Below are positions 50,030 through 62,710 of a stretch of DNA of 64,000 bases, piece by piece. Under the pieces are notes generated by a model. It saw nothing but the letters and a program-made list of their open reading frames with translations, searched no databases and had not been told where the DNA came from. This stretch comes from Apium graveolens (lineage: Eukaryota > Streptophyta > Magnoliopsida > Apiales > Apiaceae). Numbering within the stretch: the first letter of the stretch is position 1; every line of letters begins with the position of its first letter. Both the position numbers and the translations under genes were made by a program. The stretch is taken from positions 290,086,423 to 290,150,422 of the forward strand of contig NC_133650.1 in assembly GCF_009905375.1 (NCBI RefSeq), read 5' to 3'.

Positions 50030-50540
50030 CTAAGCAGATTTAGAGAAAGAACCTGAAACCATTCCAAGTTCATTTATCAGTCTTGTAAAAGTAGCTTCAC
50101 ACAATGGTTTTGTGAAGATATCTGCTAGTTGTTGATCTGTTGGAACAAAATGCAATTCCATTGTACCTTCATCCACATGTTCCCTTATGAAGTGGTACCT
50201 AATACTGATGTGATTTGTCATTGAGTGTAGAACTGGATTACCTGTCATAGCAATAACACTTTGATTATCACAGTAAATAGGGATTTTAGAAAATTCTAAC
50301 CCATAATCCAGTAACTGATTCTTTATCCAAAGAATCTGTGCACAACAGCTTCCTGCAGCAATGTATTCTGCTTCTGCAGTTGATGTGGAAATTGACTTCT
50401 GTTTCTTGCTAAACCAAGAAACCAATCTGCCTCCAAGAAATTGGTAGCTTCCACTTGTGCTTTTCCTGTCAATTTTGCATCCCGCAAAATCTGCATCTGA
50501 GTAACCTATTAGCCTAAAGTCTGATTTTCTAGGATACCAC
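50030..50540 (-). pseudogene. pol: SIRE-A copy 2 RNase H, cut by the SIRE-B insertion
   Basis: Retroelement RNase H. The - strand encodes [32 protein letters not shown] and ends EATFTRLINELGMVSGSFSKSA. It is intact over this stretch, with CAA (Gln) where copy 1 has TAA. At 50540 the frame is cut by the SIRE-B 5' LTR and resumes at 63785 after the target duplication. Confidence 0.85.
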
Positions 50541-51608
50541 TGTTGTGAATATGTTGTGTACTTGATGATTACCTAAACTAAACATCTAAGTAAATTTTAC
50601 TTAGTGAAATAATGTAGCACTCGACGGATAAGAATTATAGTCCCGACGGATAACTCATTATAGTCCCGACGGATGATTAACTTATTATCCATCGAGTGAG
50701 TAGCTTATGTAATAATAAGTTTGTAGCACAGTGTTGTATGCACCTTTGTATAGAATCTGGAGTAGCATATAAGTCATGTTGACTTTAACTAGATATGCAG
50801 AATAGGTTGATTAACTGTACATAAGCAATGTCTTGTAATTCTGTATAAGTGAAATGAAGTCAAGTGCCAAAATAGCTACCAACGGATGATTAACAAAGCT
50901 TCGATGGATGACCAAAATAGCTACCAACGGATGCTTAACAAAGCTTCGATGGATGATCAAATGACTATCAACGGATGTTTAACATAGCAGTCGACGGATG
51001 ATCAATTAAGTCATCGACGGATGATCTGAAAGTCGACAGATGACCATATCAAGATTCAAACATCAGTTGAATAGTGAAAGCTGACACACAGCCGTTGAGT
51101 TGGATACAAGTACACTGTGGAAGCTCATTAACTGGGTAATAGAGGACAAAAAGCAGCAAAGATCAAGACTGTTAGATTTTATATTTGTTCTGTTCTTTTG
51201 ACTTTGTAATCTTGGTAATAAATAAACCAAGAGAGTAGCAAATAGAAAAAATAACTGAGATAGCTAAAAAACAACAACAGAGAAATCTTTGTAAGCACTA
51301 TCTTTAGCATTTCCTGTGTTCTTAACAGTTCTATTTGTGTAAGCAGCTGTGAGCATTTCTGCACACAGAGTTCTCTCGATATATTAAATATATCTCTGGT
51401 GGAATTGTTTAAATCCACCAGAAAGTTTTTAAAGACTCTTGTTTTTAATTACTTATGTTTTGATTCATTCAAGTTTACATTCCGCATTGTGCTAATCAAA
51501 ATAAAGATATCCATAATCGAGTTGAACATTTTTTTTTCAAGAAAAAGGTTCAAGAATTCCATTCAACCCCCCTTCTGTAATTCTTGCTATATTGTTAAGG
51601 GACTAACA
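50541..51608 (+). repeat. SIRE-B 5' LTR
   Basis: Starts TGTTGTGAATATGTTGTGTA and ends GGGACTAACA. It holds five exact CGACGGAT words (50622, 50644, 50667, 50992, 51015) plus several one-base variants, and the CAACCCCCCTTCTGTAATTC block near its end. Confidence 0.95.
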
Positions 51609-51610
51609 AT

Positions 51611-51622
51611 TGTTATCAGAGC
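51611..51622 (+). promoter_or_regulatory. Primer binding site of SIRE-B
   Basis: TGTTATCAGAGC two bases after the LTR, one change from the initiator-Met tRNA complement TGGTATCAGAGC. It primes minus-strand synthesis. Confidence 0.85.
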
Positions 51623-51669
51623 AAGCTCTTAATCTACAAAGAGTTTAAAGATCAAAACAATTCAGCAAG

Positions 51670-54069
51670 ATGAACAAGAAAGATATTGGAATCAAGATTC
51701 CTTTTTTTGATAAAGATAATTACCATCATTGGAAGGTAAAGATGCATCTTCATATGCTTTCTCAAGATGAGGCCTATGTGGACTGCATAAAAAGAGGCCC
51801 TCATGTTCCAATGAGAGCTGCAACAGGAAATGAACCATCTGTTCCAAAGCCAAGGCATGAATGGTCTGATCCTGATATTGAACAAGTCAGGAAAGATAAA
51901 AAGGCCATGAACATTCTGTTCAATGGTGTTGATGCATACATGTTTGATAACATCATCAACTGCAAGACTGCCAAGGAAGTTTGGGACACAATACAGATAA
52001 TCTGTGATGGTACTGAGCAAGTAAGAGAAAATAAAATGCAGCTCCTGATTCAGCAATATGAGCATTTTCACAATGAAGAAAGTGAGTCACTCACTGACAT
52101 TTTTAGTAGATTCCAAAAGCTACTAAATGCTCTTAAATTGCATGGAAGAGTCTATCAGACTAAAGACTCCAATCTGAAATTTCTCAGATCTCTTCCAAAG
52201 GAATGGAAACCAATGACAGTCTCATTGAGAAACTCACAAGATTATAAGGAGTTTACTTTGGAGAGACTGTATGGCATTTTGAAGACCTATGAGCTTGAGA
52301 TATAGCAGGATGAAAGAATGGAGAGAGGAAAGAAGAAAGGAGGATCCATGGCACTAGTGGATGAACTGGAAAAGGAGAAGGAAGTAAAGATGGAAACTGT
52401 GGAATCAACTTCAAAGGCCTGTGAAAGCAAGGGTAAAGGGCTAGCTGCAGAAAGTGAAGATTCATTGAGTCAAGATGACATGGAGGACATTGATGAGCAC
52501 CTAGCATTCCTTTCAAGAAGATTTGCCAAGCTCAAGTTCAAGAAGAACTTTGGAGCTGCCAAGTTAAATAGAAACATGGTGGATAAATCAAAATTCAAGT
52601 GTTTCAAATGTGGCTTGGCAGGGCATTTTGCAAATGAGTGTAGAAAGTCAGATTCCAGTAAGAAGAGATTTGAGTCTGTGGATTATAAGCAAAAATACTT
52701 TGATCTACTCAAACAGAAGGAAAGGGCTTTTATTACACAAGAGAATGACTGGGCAGCTGATGGTTTGGATGAAGATGAGGATGTCAGCTATGTCAATCTA
52801 GCCCTTATGGCCAAGTCTGATGAAACAGAGATAACTTCCTCAAGCAATCAGGTAATCACTACAAACCTTGCACATTTATCTAAAGCTGAGTGTAATGATG
52901 CAATAAATGACATGTCTACAGAATTGTATCATTTGCGTGTTACACTTAAGTCCCTCACTAAAGAAAATGCTAAAATCAAAGAAAACAACTTGTTTTTGAG
53001 TGAGAGGAATAATGTGCTTGAGTCTCAGTTTGTTGAGTTTGAGAAACTAAAAATTGAGTGTAGAATTGCCAAGGAGGAATTAACTGAGTCCTTGAAAAAG
53101 GAAGAAATTTTAAAGAAGCAGCTTGATCGTGAACAAGAGGTGATTAAAGCATGGAAAACATCCAGAGATGTTCATGCTCAAATCACCAAGGTTCAAGGAA
53201 TTGAGTCTTTTTGTGATGAAGCCTGGAAAAAGAATAAGGAGAAACTAGAACCTATTTTGGTAGATGGATTGCTGACAGATGTAGACTCGACGGATGATGA
53301 GGACTATCCGTCGGATAACAAAAAGTGTTATCCGTCGAATGATAAAAATCCTCATCCATCGGCTGTGAGCAAACCCATTAGCAAAGCCAAATTAACCAAG
53401 CTAAATGAAAAGTATGGGTCTGTTTCCAAGAACTTTGTTTCAGGAGAGTCAAGTCAAGCCAAGAAAGGGAAGAAGGCTAATGTTGGTCACATGACTGTCA
53501 AACAGTTAAGTGACAGACTTGAGAAGATAGAGGTAAAAACAGAGACTAAAAGGAAAAACAATAGGAATGGTAAAGTAGGGATTAACAAACATAACAACTA
53601 CACACCTGACAAATATGCTCCTAGAAAAATCTGTGTCAAGTGTGGTAGTGTAAATCATTTGTCTGTTAATTGCAAATCTGCCATGCCTACTCCCATGTCT
53701 GTTCAGCCTCAATTCTCTAACACGAATGCCATGCCTCCCATGCCTGTTAATGCTATGCCTACACAGAATATGAATGCACAGTTTGCTAATATGCCATTTG
53801 CACCTAATCCATATTATGCTGCATATAATATGCCTCAAATGCCATTTAGCATGCCTTACTGGAATAACATGTTTGCACCAAGCATGCCATTTCCTGTTAG
53901 CCATAACATGCATGATAATTCTGTTGCATCTAGTGGTTTCAAAGGCCCAACCCAAATGACTAAGGAAGAATCTGAAATTCCTAAGTCAAATGAGTTAAGA
54001 CCTAAGAAATAGAAGAAGAAAGCTAACAAGGCAGGACCCAAGGAAACTTGGGTACCAAAATCAACTTGA
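51670..54069 (+). pseudogene. gag: SIRE-B gag, two premature stops
   Basis: ATG at 51670 opens MNKKDIGIKIPFFDKDNYHHW, the copia gag N-terminus (UBN2-type capsid, to about 52300). TAG at 52303 interrupts the frame, which continues unshifted to a coiled coil (52900-53150) and a basic tail. Zinc knuckle 1 is CFKCGLAGHFANEC near 52600-52640 and knuckle 2 is CVKCGSVNHLSVNC near 53635-53675. A Met/Pro/Asn-rich stretch (53690-53930) follows. A second TAG at 54010 precedes the natural end ETWVPKST with TGA at 54067. Codons 53280-53370 form a Ser/Asp-rich linker built from CGACGGAT words. Confidence 0.9.
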
Positions 54070-54071
54070 TT

Positions 54072-57000
54072 TGATTTTGATGTGTGCAGGGAAACAGAAG
54101 GAATCTTTGGTACTTGGATAATGGTTGTTCAAGACACATGACTGGTGATTCTACCCTGCTCACAGATTTTGAAGAGAGAGCTGGCCCAAGTATCACTTTT
54201 GGAGATGACAGCAAAGGTTATACTGTGGGATATGACTTGATTTCAAAGGACAATGTCATCATTGAAGAGGTTGCCTTAGTGGATGGTCTCAAACATAATC
54301 TGTTGAGTATCAGCCAGCTTTGTGATAAAGGCAACTCAGTAACCTTCAACAAAGAAACCTGTGTTGTGATTAATAATCAAAACAACAAAGTGGTTCTCAC
54401 TGGTGTGTGAAGAGGAAATGTGTATATAGCTGACTTCAACTCAACTAAAGCAGAATCTGTAACTTGTCTTCTTAATAAAGCAAGTCAAGATGAAAGTTGG
54501 CTATGGCACAAGAAGCTATCCTATTTGAACTTCAAGACCATGAATGAGCTGGTAAAGAAAGAGCTAGTTAGAGGCATTCATATGGTGGAGTTTACAAAGG
54601 ATGGACTGTGTGATGCCTACCAAAAAGGGAAGCAGATTAAAGCATCATTCAGGAAGAAACTTGATTCAGCAATTGAAGAGCCTCTACAACTGCTTCACAT
54701 GGATTTGTTTGGACCAGTCAATATATTGTCAATCTCAAAGAAAAGATTTTGCCTAGTAATTGTAGATGATTTCTCAAAGTTCTCTTGGACCTATTTCCTA
54801 AAGTCCAAAGATGAGGCTAGTGAAATCATCATCAATCACATAAGGCAAGTTAACAATCATCCTGATTTCAAAGTTAGAAGAATCAGGAGTGATAATGGAA
54901 CTGAGTTCAAGAACTATGTCATGAGAGCATTTTGTGAGGAAAATGGAATCTTGCATGAGTTTTCAGCGGCAAGGACTCCACAACAGAATGGAGTAGTGGA
55001 AAGAAAGAATAGATCTCTTATTGAAGCTGCAAGGACAATGCTTGAAGAATCAAAACTACCAACATACTTCTGGGCTGAAGCTGTAAACACTGCATGCTAC
55101 ACTCAGAACATCTCTCTAATTAATCAAGCAAGATGCATGACACCTTATCAATTATTCAAGAACAAGAAGCCAACTCTGAACTTTCTTCATATCTTTGGCT
55201 GTAAATGCTATATTCTGAGAAATTAAACTGATCAAAATGGGAAGTTTGATGCTAAAGCAGATGAAGGAATTTTTGTTGGATATGCTGTTGGTAAAGCATA
55301 TAGAGTCTATAATATAAGAACCAACATTGTTGTTGAATCTATACATGTTGTGTTTGATGATAAAAAGATTGAAGGACTAATAGATGGAGATTACCATGAT
55401 AGCCTCAAATTCGAAAATGTTGAGATGGTCAGTGATGAAAGTGATGATGAGAGTGATCAAGAAACAGTGTCTAAGGATAATGCAGACAAATCTACTACAA
55501 ATGAAGCACAAAACTCAACATCCGTCGAGTTACATAACGCTTCATCCATCGGAAGGAAATCTGTATTATCCGTCGGAAGACAACCTGCCTCATCCGTCGG
55601 TACCCAAAATTCACCATCCGTCGGGTTATCAAAAGGAGTAGGAAGTCAAGGCAGATCACCCATAGAAAGCACCCCAATCTCAAATCAAAGATCCACAAAC
55701 TCAGGGGGAGTTTCTAGCAATCAAAACTCAATCACACATCAAGACAACATTGAGGTCTCTTCATCTAGGGATAATCTACCTCAACCAAGAAAATGGACAA
55801 AAGATCATCCCTTTGAACTGATTATTGGTGATGTTTCTTCCAGAGTTCAAACCAGGAGAGCAACTCAAGAAGAATGTCTATACAGTAGCTTCCTGTCTAA
55901 GGAAGAACCAAAGAAGGTAGAAGAAGCCTTGTTAGATCCTGATTGGATTTTAGCTATGCAGGAGGAGCTAAACCAATTTGAAAGGAATAAAGTATGGAAG
56001 CTGGTACCCAAGCCTACAGGAAAGAATCCAATAGACACCAAATGGGTATTCAGAAACAAGATGGATGAAAATGGCATAGTAGTAAGGAACAAAGCAAGAT
56101 TGGTTGCTAAAGGTTATTGTCAGCAAGAAGGAATAGATTTTGATAAAACATTTGCTCCTGTTGCAAGACTTGAAGCCATCAGAATCTTCTTAGCCTAAGC
56201 AGCCCATGCCAATTTCAAGGTCTATCAAATGGATGTCAAAAGTGCCTTTCTGAATGGAGATTTGGAGGAAGAAGTGTATGTAAGTCAACCTCCTGGCTTT
56301 GAAGATCCAAATTTCCCAGAGTATGTCTATTATCTACTGAAAGCACTTTATGGACTGAAGCAAGCACCTAGAGCCTGGTATGACACTTTATCAAAGTTCC
56401 TTTTGGAAAATCACTTCACAAGAGGTACTGTAGATAAAACTTTATTTTTCAGAAATGTGAATGGCTCTAGCATACTTGTTCAAATTTATGTAGATGATAT
56501 TATTTTTGGCTCTACAGATGAGAAACTTTGTAAAAAGTTTGCCAAACTGATGCAAAACAAGTATGAAATGAGTATGATGGGAGAACTAACTTACTTTCTT
56601 GGTTTACAAGTTAAGCAAGTTAGTAATGGAATATTCATTAGTCAAACTAAATATATTTTTGATCTTTTAAAGAAGTTTGATCTAATGGATTGCACATCTG
56701 CAAAAACTCCCATGGCCACTGCAACTAAGCTTGAACTAAACACTACTGAAAAGTCTGTGGATATTTCAAGTTATAGAGGCATGGTTGGCTCACTTCTGTA
56801 CTTAACAGCTAGTAGGCCAGATATAATGTTTGCTACATGTTTGTGTGCTAGATTTCAGGCTGATCCTAGAGAGTCTCATTTGATAGCTATTAAGAGAATC
56901 TTCAGATATCTCAAAGGAACACCAAACCTTGGCATTTGGTATCCTAGAGATTCTGGCTTTGATCTAACTGGTTATTCAAATGCAGATTATGCAGGTTGCA

Positions 57001-57431
57001 GAATTGATAGAAAAAGCACAACAGGAACCTGTCAATTTTTAGGAGACAAGCTTGTGTCCTGGTTCACTAAAATGCAAAATTCAGTTTCTACTTCTACAGC
57101 TGAAGCTGAATATATTGTTGCTGGCAGTTGCTGTGCACAGATTTAATGCATGAAAAATCAATTGCTAGACTATGGTTTGCAAGTTGAAAGGATTCCTATT
57201 TTCTGTGACAACACAAGTGCAATTGCCATCACTGAAAATCCAGTGCAACATTCAAGGATAAAGCATATAGACATCAAGTACCATTTCATAAGGGAACATG
57301 TAATGAATGGTACTGTAGAGTTACATTTTGTTCCAAGTGAGAAGCAACTTGCAGATATTTTTACCAAGCCACTGGATGAATCCACCTTTTCTAGGTTGGT
57401 AAGTGAGTTAGGTATGCTTAATTACTCTTGA
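54072..57431 (+). pseudogene. pol: SIRE-B pol: protease, integrase, RT, RNase H with four in-frame stops
   Basis: One frame throughout, with stops at 54408 (TGA), 55224, 56196 and 57144 (TAA) and no frameshift. Protease: LWYLDNGCSRHMTGD, where the active-site Ser is Asn. Pre-integrase: WHKKLSYLNF and CDAYQKGK have lost one His and one Cys of the HHCC zinc site to Tyr. Integrase keeps Asp (VIVDDFSKFSW), Asp (RSDNGTEFKN) and Glu (QQNGVVERKN). The linker 55430-55760 is Ser-rich and built on TCCGTCGG words. RT has YVDDIIFGS near 56487. RNase H ends at 57431 (LGMLNYS). It lies -1 relative to gag. Confidence 0.92.
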
Positions 57432-57954
57432 ATTTATCTGAATTATTTTGCAAGTTGAAAAGTAGCCAGAAATTTAACTGATTTTTAGTCTTGGATGAAA
57501 ATTTTGGCTAAGTCAAAATTTGCATCTCGACGGATGACCATTATCCATCGAGTTAAGTCATCCGTCGATATACAAATTATAAATAAAAATCAATTACTTT
57601 TCTGGAGTATTTTAAAGCTCGACGGATATCAACTTATCCTCATCCGTCGAAGTGTCTAAATCTTAACCGTTAATTCCCTGAACATTATCCATCGAGTATA
57701 CTTACAGTTTGTAAGCATTACACGACGGATAATGGGTGAAATTTTTTTTACAGTTTATTTTAAAACGGTTATTTTAGACAATTTCTATTAGGTAATTTAC
57801 TTCTCTTTATTATTTTTATCAGTTGATTTTGAGTAAAGTATAAAAGCTTATTTCATTTTAATCATTTTCTTTTATCATTCTCAAATTCAACTGTGTTATT
57901 TCATTCTCTCTCAAGCAAAAATCCTCTTTCTCTTCAAGCTTTTCTTCTCTAATA
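57432..57954 (+). other. SIRE-B spacer between pol and extra ORF, with leader
   Basis: Noncoding. Its first 300 bp holds five exact CGACGGAT/ATCCGTCG words (57528, 57560, 57620, 57642, 57723) and two ATCCATCG variants. The last 115 bp looks like a promoter and CT-rich leader. Confidence 0.75.
57839..57847 (+). promoter_or_regulatory. Candidate internal promoter (TATA box) of the SIRE-B extra ORF
   Basis: GAGTAAAGTATAAAAGC lies 115 bp before the ATG at 57955. It is followed by TCATTCTCTCTCAAGC and CCTCTTTCTCTTCAAGC, a typical plant 5' leader composition. The extra ORF is otherwise 6.3 kb downstream of the LTR promoter. Activity is inferred. Confidence 0.5.
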
Positions 57955-60900
57955 ATGGCACCCATAGTAAAGATCATGTCACAGACTGGGTTCATCTATG
58001 AGAAGAACAACTTCACTGCCTTGGTCAATAAGGGGATTCAGCAATCTGAAGACTATCATAAGATGATGGACTTCGTGAAAAACTGCAAGTTAAGTTTTGC
58101 AATACTAGAATCACCCACAATTTATTGTGAAGTTGTTGAGGAGATGTGGACAACAACAATCTACAACTCTACTGACAAAATAATCACTCTGACCATCAAA
58201 GGTAATGATTTCTGTATCAATAGTGATGTAATAAAAACATGTTTCAAGATTCCTGATGATAATGTAACTACACCACACAGTGACACTGATATTGTCAATA
58301 TGCTCAATTCCATTCATTATGCACTTCCTACTGCAAAACTAAGTGAAATTAGAAGACTAGGTCTTTGGAAGGAATGGAGTTACTTGTGTGATGTAGTAAC
58401 TAAAGTCTTTTCTGGAAAAATAAGTAATTTTGATTCTGTGAATATTTCCATGCTTAACATGCTATACATGCTAGTTACAGACAAATATTATAATTTCAGT
58501 GACCTTGTTGTGTATGAGTCAGGTTTTAAACTAGGTGACTTAGCCAAAAGAGGAAAGAATATTTACTATGCTAGATTTTTTATACTTTTGGCTAACCATC
58601 TTTGTCAAGAGATTGAACTTGAGAACCCAAACAACAAATTAACTTGTTGGGTTCAAGAGAGAAAAATCATTGCATACTTGAACAGAGCCAACCATTACAA
58701 TGATGTGCCAATGTTCTATTTTCCTGTAATGATGACACCTCAGGTAAGTGGGGTAAGTTCATTCAGACCCTCAACTATTCCAATCTCTTCTATTTCTTTG
58801 ACTTCAGGCATAGCTATGAAAACTGTGACAATGACCAAATACTTGCCTACCAAAGCTGCCAAAACAACTGCAATTTCTAAATCCAAATCAAAGAAAACCC
58901 CCTCTGGTATCTCTCAAAAGGTATCAGTTCAAAAATCTACCAAAACCAAAGAGGGGAGTGTGAAGGAGGGTAAGATAGGTGAGGGAAGGGGTGAACATCA
59001 AAGAAACCCCAAGGATAAGGTTGGAGAGTTGAGTGAATCCCAGCCTAGCCACACTGCAGTTTCCCAACAAACTGTAGTGCTTAAAAAGGACAAAAGCTCA
59101 CTTCTAGATGCATCCTCCCAAAAGGATGTGGCTATTGAACAAAGCTCTCATCCAAGAGCACATGCCAAGAGGTTTAGGGACACAAGCTCACACCAAACCT
59201 ACACTAGAAAGAAGAAATCCAAAACAACTGGGGATGCACAGGGCACACACTTAGTGCAAACTGGTGCTAAAGACACAGTCCCTGCACCTTCTCAAATTCA
59301 GATTGATGTGTCTCCAATAAATGTGGAGTCACAGCCAAAATCTCTCATAATAGAAGCCACAGAAACACAATACTCACCAACTAACTCACTGGAAGTGGAC
59401 ATGATAAACACTTCAATTCCTGATTCCCCTTCTTTAACTCTGTTGGGGAAGCCAAAATCTAGTGCAAGTGAGCAACATCTTTTAAATGATTTGTTGGCTC
59501 ACTTGCCAATTCTTTCTGATTCTATTGTGACATCTGTGCCTCAAATAACTTCAATCAACACAGAGTCAACAATAGTTTCTCTTCCCACCTCATTCATTTC
59601 TACTCTCTCGATGGATATTGCTCATCCGTCGAGTAGTGATTGTATCCCGACGGATAAGCTTAACAGCAGTTATGCATCGGATAGCTTTACCACTCACCCG
59701 ACGGATATCACTTATCCGTCGAGTGTCTCTGCACAACTTTAAACTTCAATAATTTCAAGTGCTAAAAAGATTTGGTGGTAATACAATCACTCTTAGGACT
59801 GAGAGAGGAGAGTGCATTGAGTGAGAGGCTGGGTTGCTCCCAGGCAAAAGGAGAGGAAAAGAGTGAATCTCAGCAATCCATTCATTCAGGATTGACAAAA
59901 GTGAGTGAGAGGAGTCCCACCTTAGTAGGTGAAGGTGAGGGTGTGAGGGTGGGGAGCCAGGGTGAGACCCTGATGCAACAAAAGAGAGAATATGAGAGAA
60001 AGGCAGGTACTGGAGAAATAAGGATGGAACCAGCCATTGCTAGTGAGTCAATGATTGTGGATGATGCTGAAAAGGAAAGACAATTTCAGCAACATTACAA
60101 AGCTGTAATTGATAACATTTCCTTGGATGATGACATTTTTACTCACCCTGTTTCAGCCTATTAACTGTTGGCTGCTCAGGGCAATGTGGAGGCAGAGCAG
60201 ACTTTGAATTTAGTGCACACCACAGAATCTCTTCAAAGAGATAAAGCTGCTGTGAACAGAATGCCTTCTCAAGCTGGAGAGCCATCTGAAGAATTTGGAG
60301 TAAATTCTGATGATGATGACTCTGGTTCTTTGGATGGAAGCATGAACTTAGGGGGAGCTGAAGGCCCAAGTTCTGCTTTCAGTTTACCTAAATGGGCATG
60401 GGCAAAAGAATTTTCACCAGGGCAATTTGAGGTGTCTTTGGTAAAACATGTAATAGCTATTCAGCAGGCCCTTCAGGAAGCTTCAGATGCTGGTACCAAG
60501 GCTGTTCTTCAAGCTCACCTAGACTCTTTACATTTAATGAAGATCCAACACTCAAGACAGAATCTCAGTGTGGATGAATTGAAAAAGGAGATAGCTGACT
60601 TAAAGACATATAACTCTGAGAAGCTGGATTCAATAATACCATATGGTACCATGCATGATCTATTACTAAGATTAAGGAGAGAATCAGATTCTGACAAGAA
60701 GATAGCCAAGCTGGAGAACAGAGTTCAGGTTATTGAGAATTCAGTGGCTCTACTTCTTCAAAATCAATAGACTCAGACAAATCTTCTTATGCAACTGGCT
60801 AAAGCACAAGGGCTAACTCCTCCACTTGATGATAACAAAAAGGGGGAGAGAGAATCAAGTAAGGGGAGAAAGGACCAACTGAGAGGGAGAAACTTCTAGT

Positions 60901-62521
60901 TCAAATCAGCAAAGTAATTGTACCTTCAATTACAATCTCCAAGCCACCAGTTGTAGATGGTATAGATCTTATAAATGTAGCAGCAGCAAATTTGAAAGAT
61001 GCTGATAAAGGAGAGTTGACTCTGATCAACTGGAAAAAGATTGATGAGGAAATACAGAAAAAGTTTCAATTAGTCAAGGAACCAGATCAGTCAGCCATCC
61101 ATCACTCTCATGTCAAGCCAATCAATGTGAATGAGGTGAGCATGAACTATCTGGATAAAGGACAATCTTCCTGCATCAAGACTACAAAGGCTGAGATAAT
61201 TCTTAAACCAAGGGCAAACTATCCAAAGTTATCTTTGAAGAACCCTATGGATTCTGTGTATGAGACACCCAAGCCTGATGAAAAGAAGCTTCTGTTAAGA
61301 TCTATTCTCCTCTATAAAGATCCAGCTGATTCAGCCTCAAGAAAGAGAATTGCAAAGATATTCAGAAATGGGAAGGAAATTTGTGTGGTAGCTGGACATC
61401 CACAATTTGCTCATGCAAAGGAAGAAGAAAAAGCCAGATTGAAGCAGGAAAAGAGGCAAGCTGTTCTAGATGTAAATAAGTCTAAACAAAAGAAAGAACA
61501 GTTTGCTATCTTGGCCAAGCTACAGGCTGTGAATTCTTCTCAACAAATTCCCTCTCAACCATCTCAAGCTACTGAATCAGAGAAGAAGATTGAAAAACAG
61601 AAGAAATCCCCAAGAAAGAAAGAACTGGCTAAAAGAACAAAAAGAAAGTTGGATGTTGTTGACAAGGAATTGGAAGATCAATTTCCAAAGGAATCCACTC
61701 AAGCTGAAACTCAAGCATCAAAGCCCTTTGTGGTGTTTGAAGACATAAGGGTGGTGGACCCCTACAGGAACATACATTGAGAGCCTATTGTGCCAAAGGA
61801 TGAGCCAATAGAGTGGGATAAATTACCAATTCCTGACTTCAACTTGCCAATTCTTACTAAGCCAAGAAGGACAAAATCAAGGGCAGTCAAGAAAGTGAAG
61901 CTGTCACCTCTCAAATCCAAGTCAGTAGTCAAAGCTCAACCCAAGGTCAACAGGGGAGACTACTTGTACTTGTGTGAGATCAAAGAATTCTCAGATCTAA
62001 ACCTTTATCTGGAGGAGCTGGATGAGGTAAGGGCAATTGATGCATACAGAAACCTACCTGAAAGGTTGGTGTTCAAGTACAAAGGGGGAAGGGAGATTCA
62101 GTGGCCTCTTCACAGGATTCTTCAAGAAAGCCAAGCTATGTTGATCAAAGTCTATTCATCCTTCAAGAAAAACTTTGGGTTCAATGTAACTGCAAGAAGA
62201 TTAGTATTGAAGAAGATTGAAGAGCTAAGGAGTGTTAGAGCCAAAGATGCACTACCCAAAACTCTTATCATCCCATACACAGGGAGAAGAGTGCATCTAA
62301 GGCCCTACTGGCTGATGGAATTCATGGATGACAAGGGTGTGAGAAGATTCTTCAGATTAGAAGACCAATTGAGTATCTCTAGCAATGAGACTCTCTTGGA
62401 AATGCAAGAAATGTTAGATCTCTCAGAATCTGATGAATTAGAATTCCACAGACAGCTCTTGAATCAAATTGAAGAAAGCAACAAAAAGCTTGGAAGAAGA
62501 TCTAGACCTTCAAGAATCTAG
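57955..62521 (+). pseudogene. SIRE-B extra ORF, long, broken by stops and frame changes
   Basis: ATG at 57955 opens MAPIVKIMSQTGFIYEKNNF. The first 595 codons are open. The N-terminal 260 residues form a compact domain (EMWTTTIYNS, FKIPDDN, LGLWKEWSYLCDVVTKVFSG, IYYARFFILLANHLCQEIE) like the plant 'putative transposon protein' family found beside retroelements. A long Ser/Thr/Lys-rich region follows. After TAA at 59740 it continues in another frame (59772-60770, TAA at 60162, TAG at 60768), then in a third (60992-62521, TGA at 61778). The C-terminus has repeated Tyr-Leu-x-Glu and Arg-Ala-x-Asp-Ala motifs. No signal peptide or membrane segment is visible, so an envelope role is unsupported. 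Confidence 0.7.
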
Positions 62522-62697
62522 AAAAATCTGCTCAGACTAGAGGAGCATCTTGAACTGACTGTGAGCCAAACCTTGTACATTTTTGTTTAAATTGAAGCAC
62601 TTTCAGTTTTATCTACTTATCTTTAAAGATATATGTTTAGGATGTTTTGTTATCATCAAGTATCTCTTAATTTATGGCTACAATTCCAGTAGACATA

Positions 62698-62710
62698 AAT
62701 TGGGGGAGAT
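62698..62710 (+). promoter_or_regulatory. Polypurine tract of SIRE-B
   Basis: AATTGGGGGAGAT directly before the 3' LTR; primer for plus-strand synthesis. Confidence 0.9.

Noticed and set aside
50600..51050. CRISPR-like array from repeated CGACGGAT words
   Set aside because: The repeats are too short, unevenly spaced and in both orientations, and this is a plant retrotransposon LTR.
57955..62521. A retroviral envelope gene
   Set aside because: No signal peptide, furin-type site or membrane helix can be seen. Position alone is the usual reason for the env-like label.
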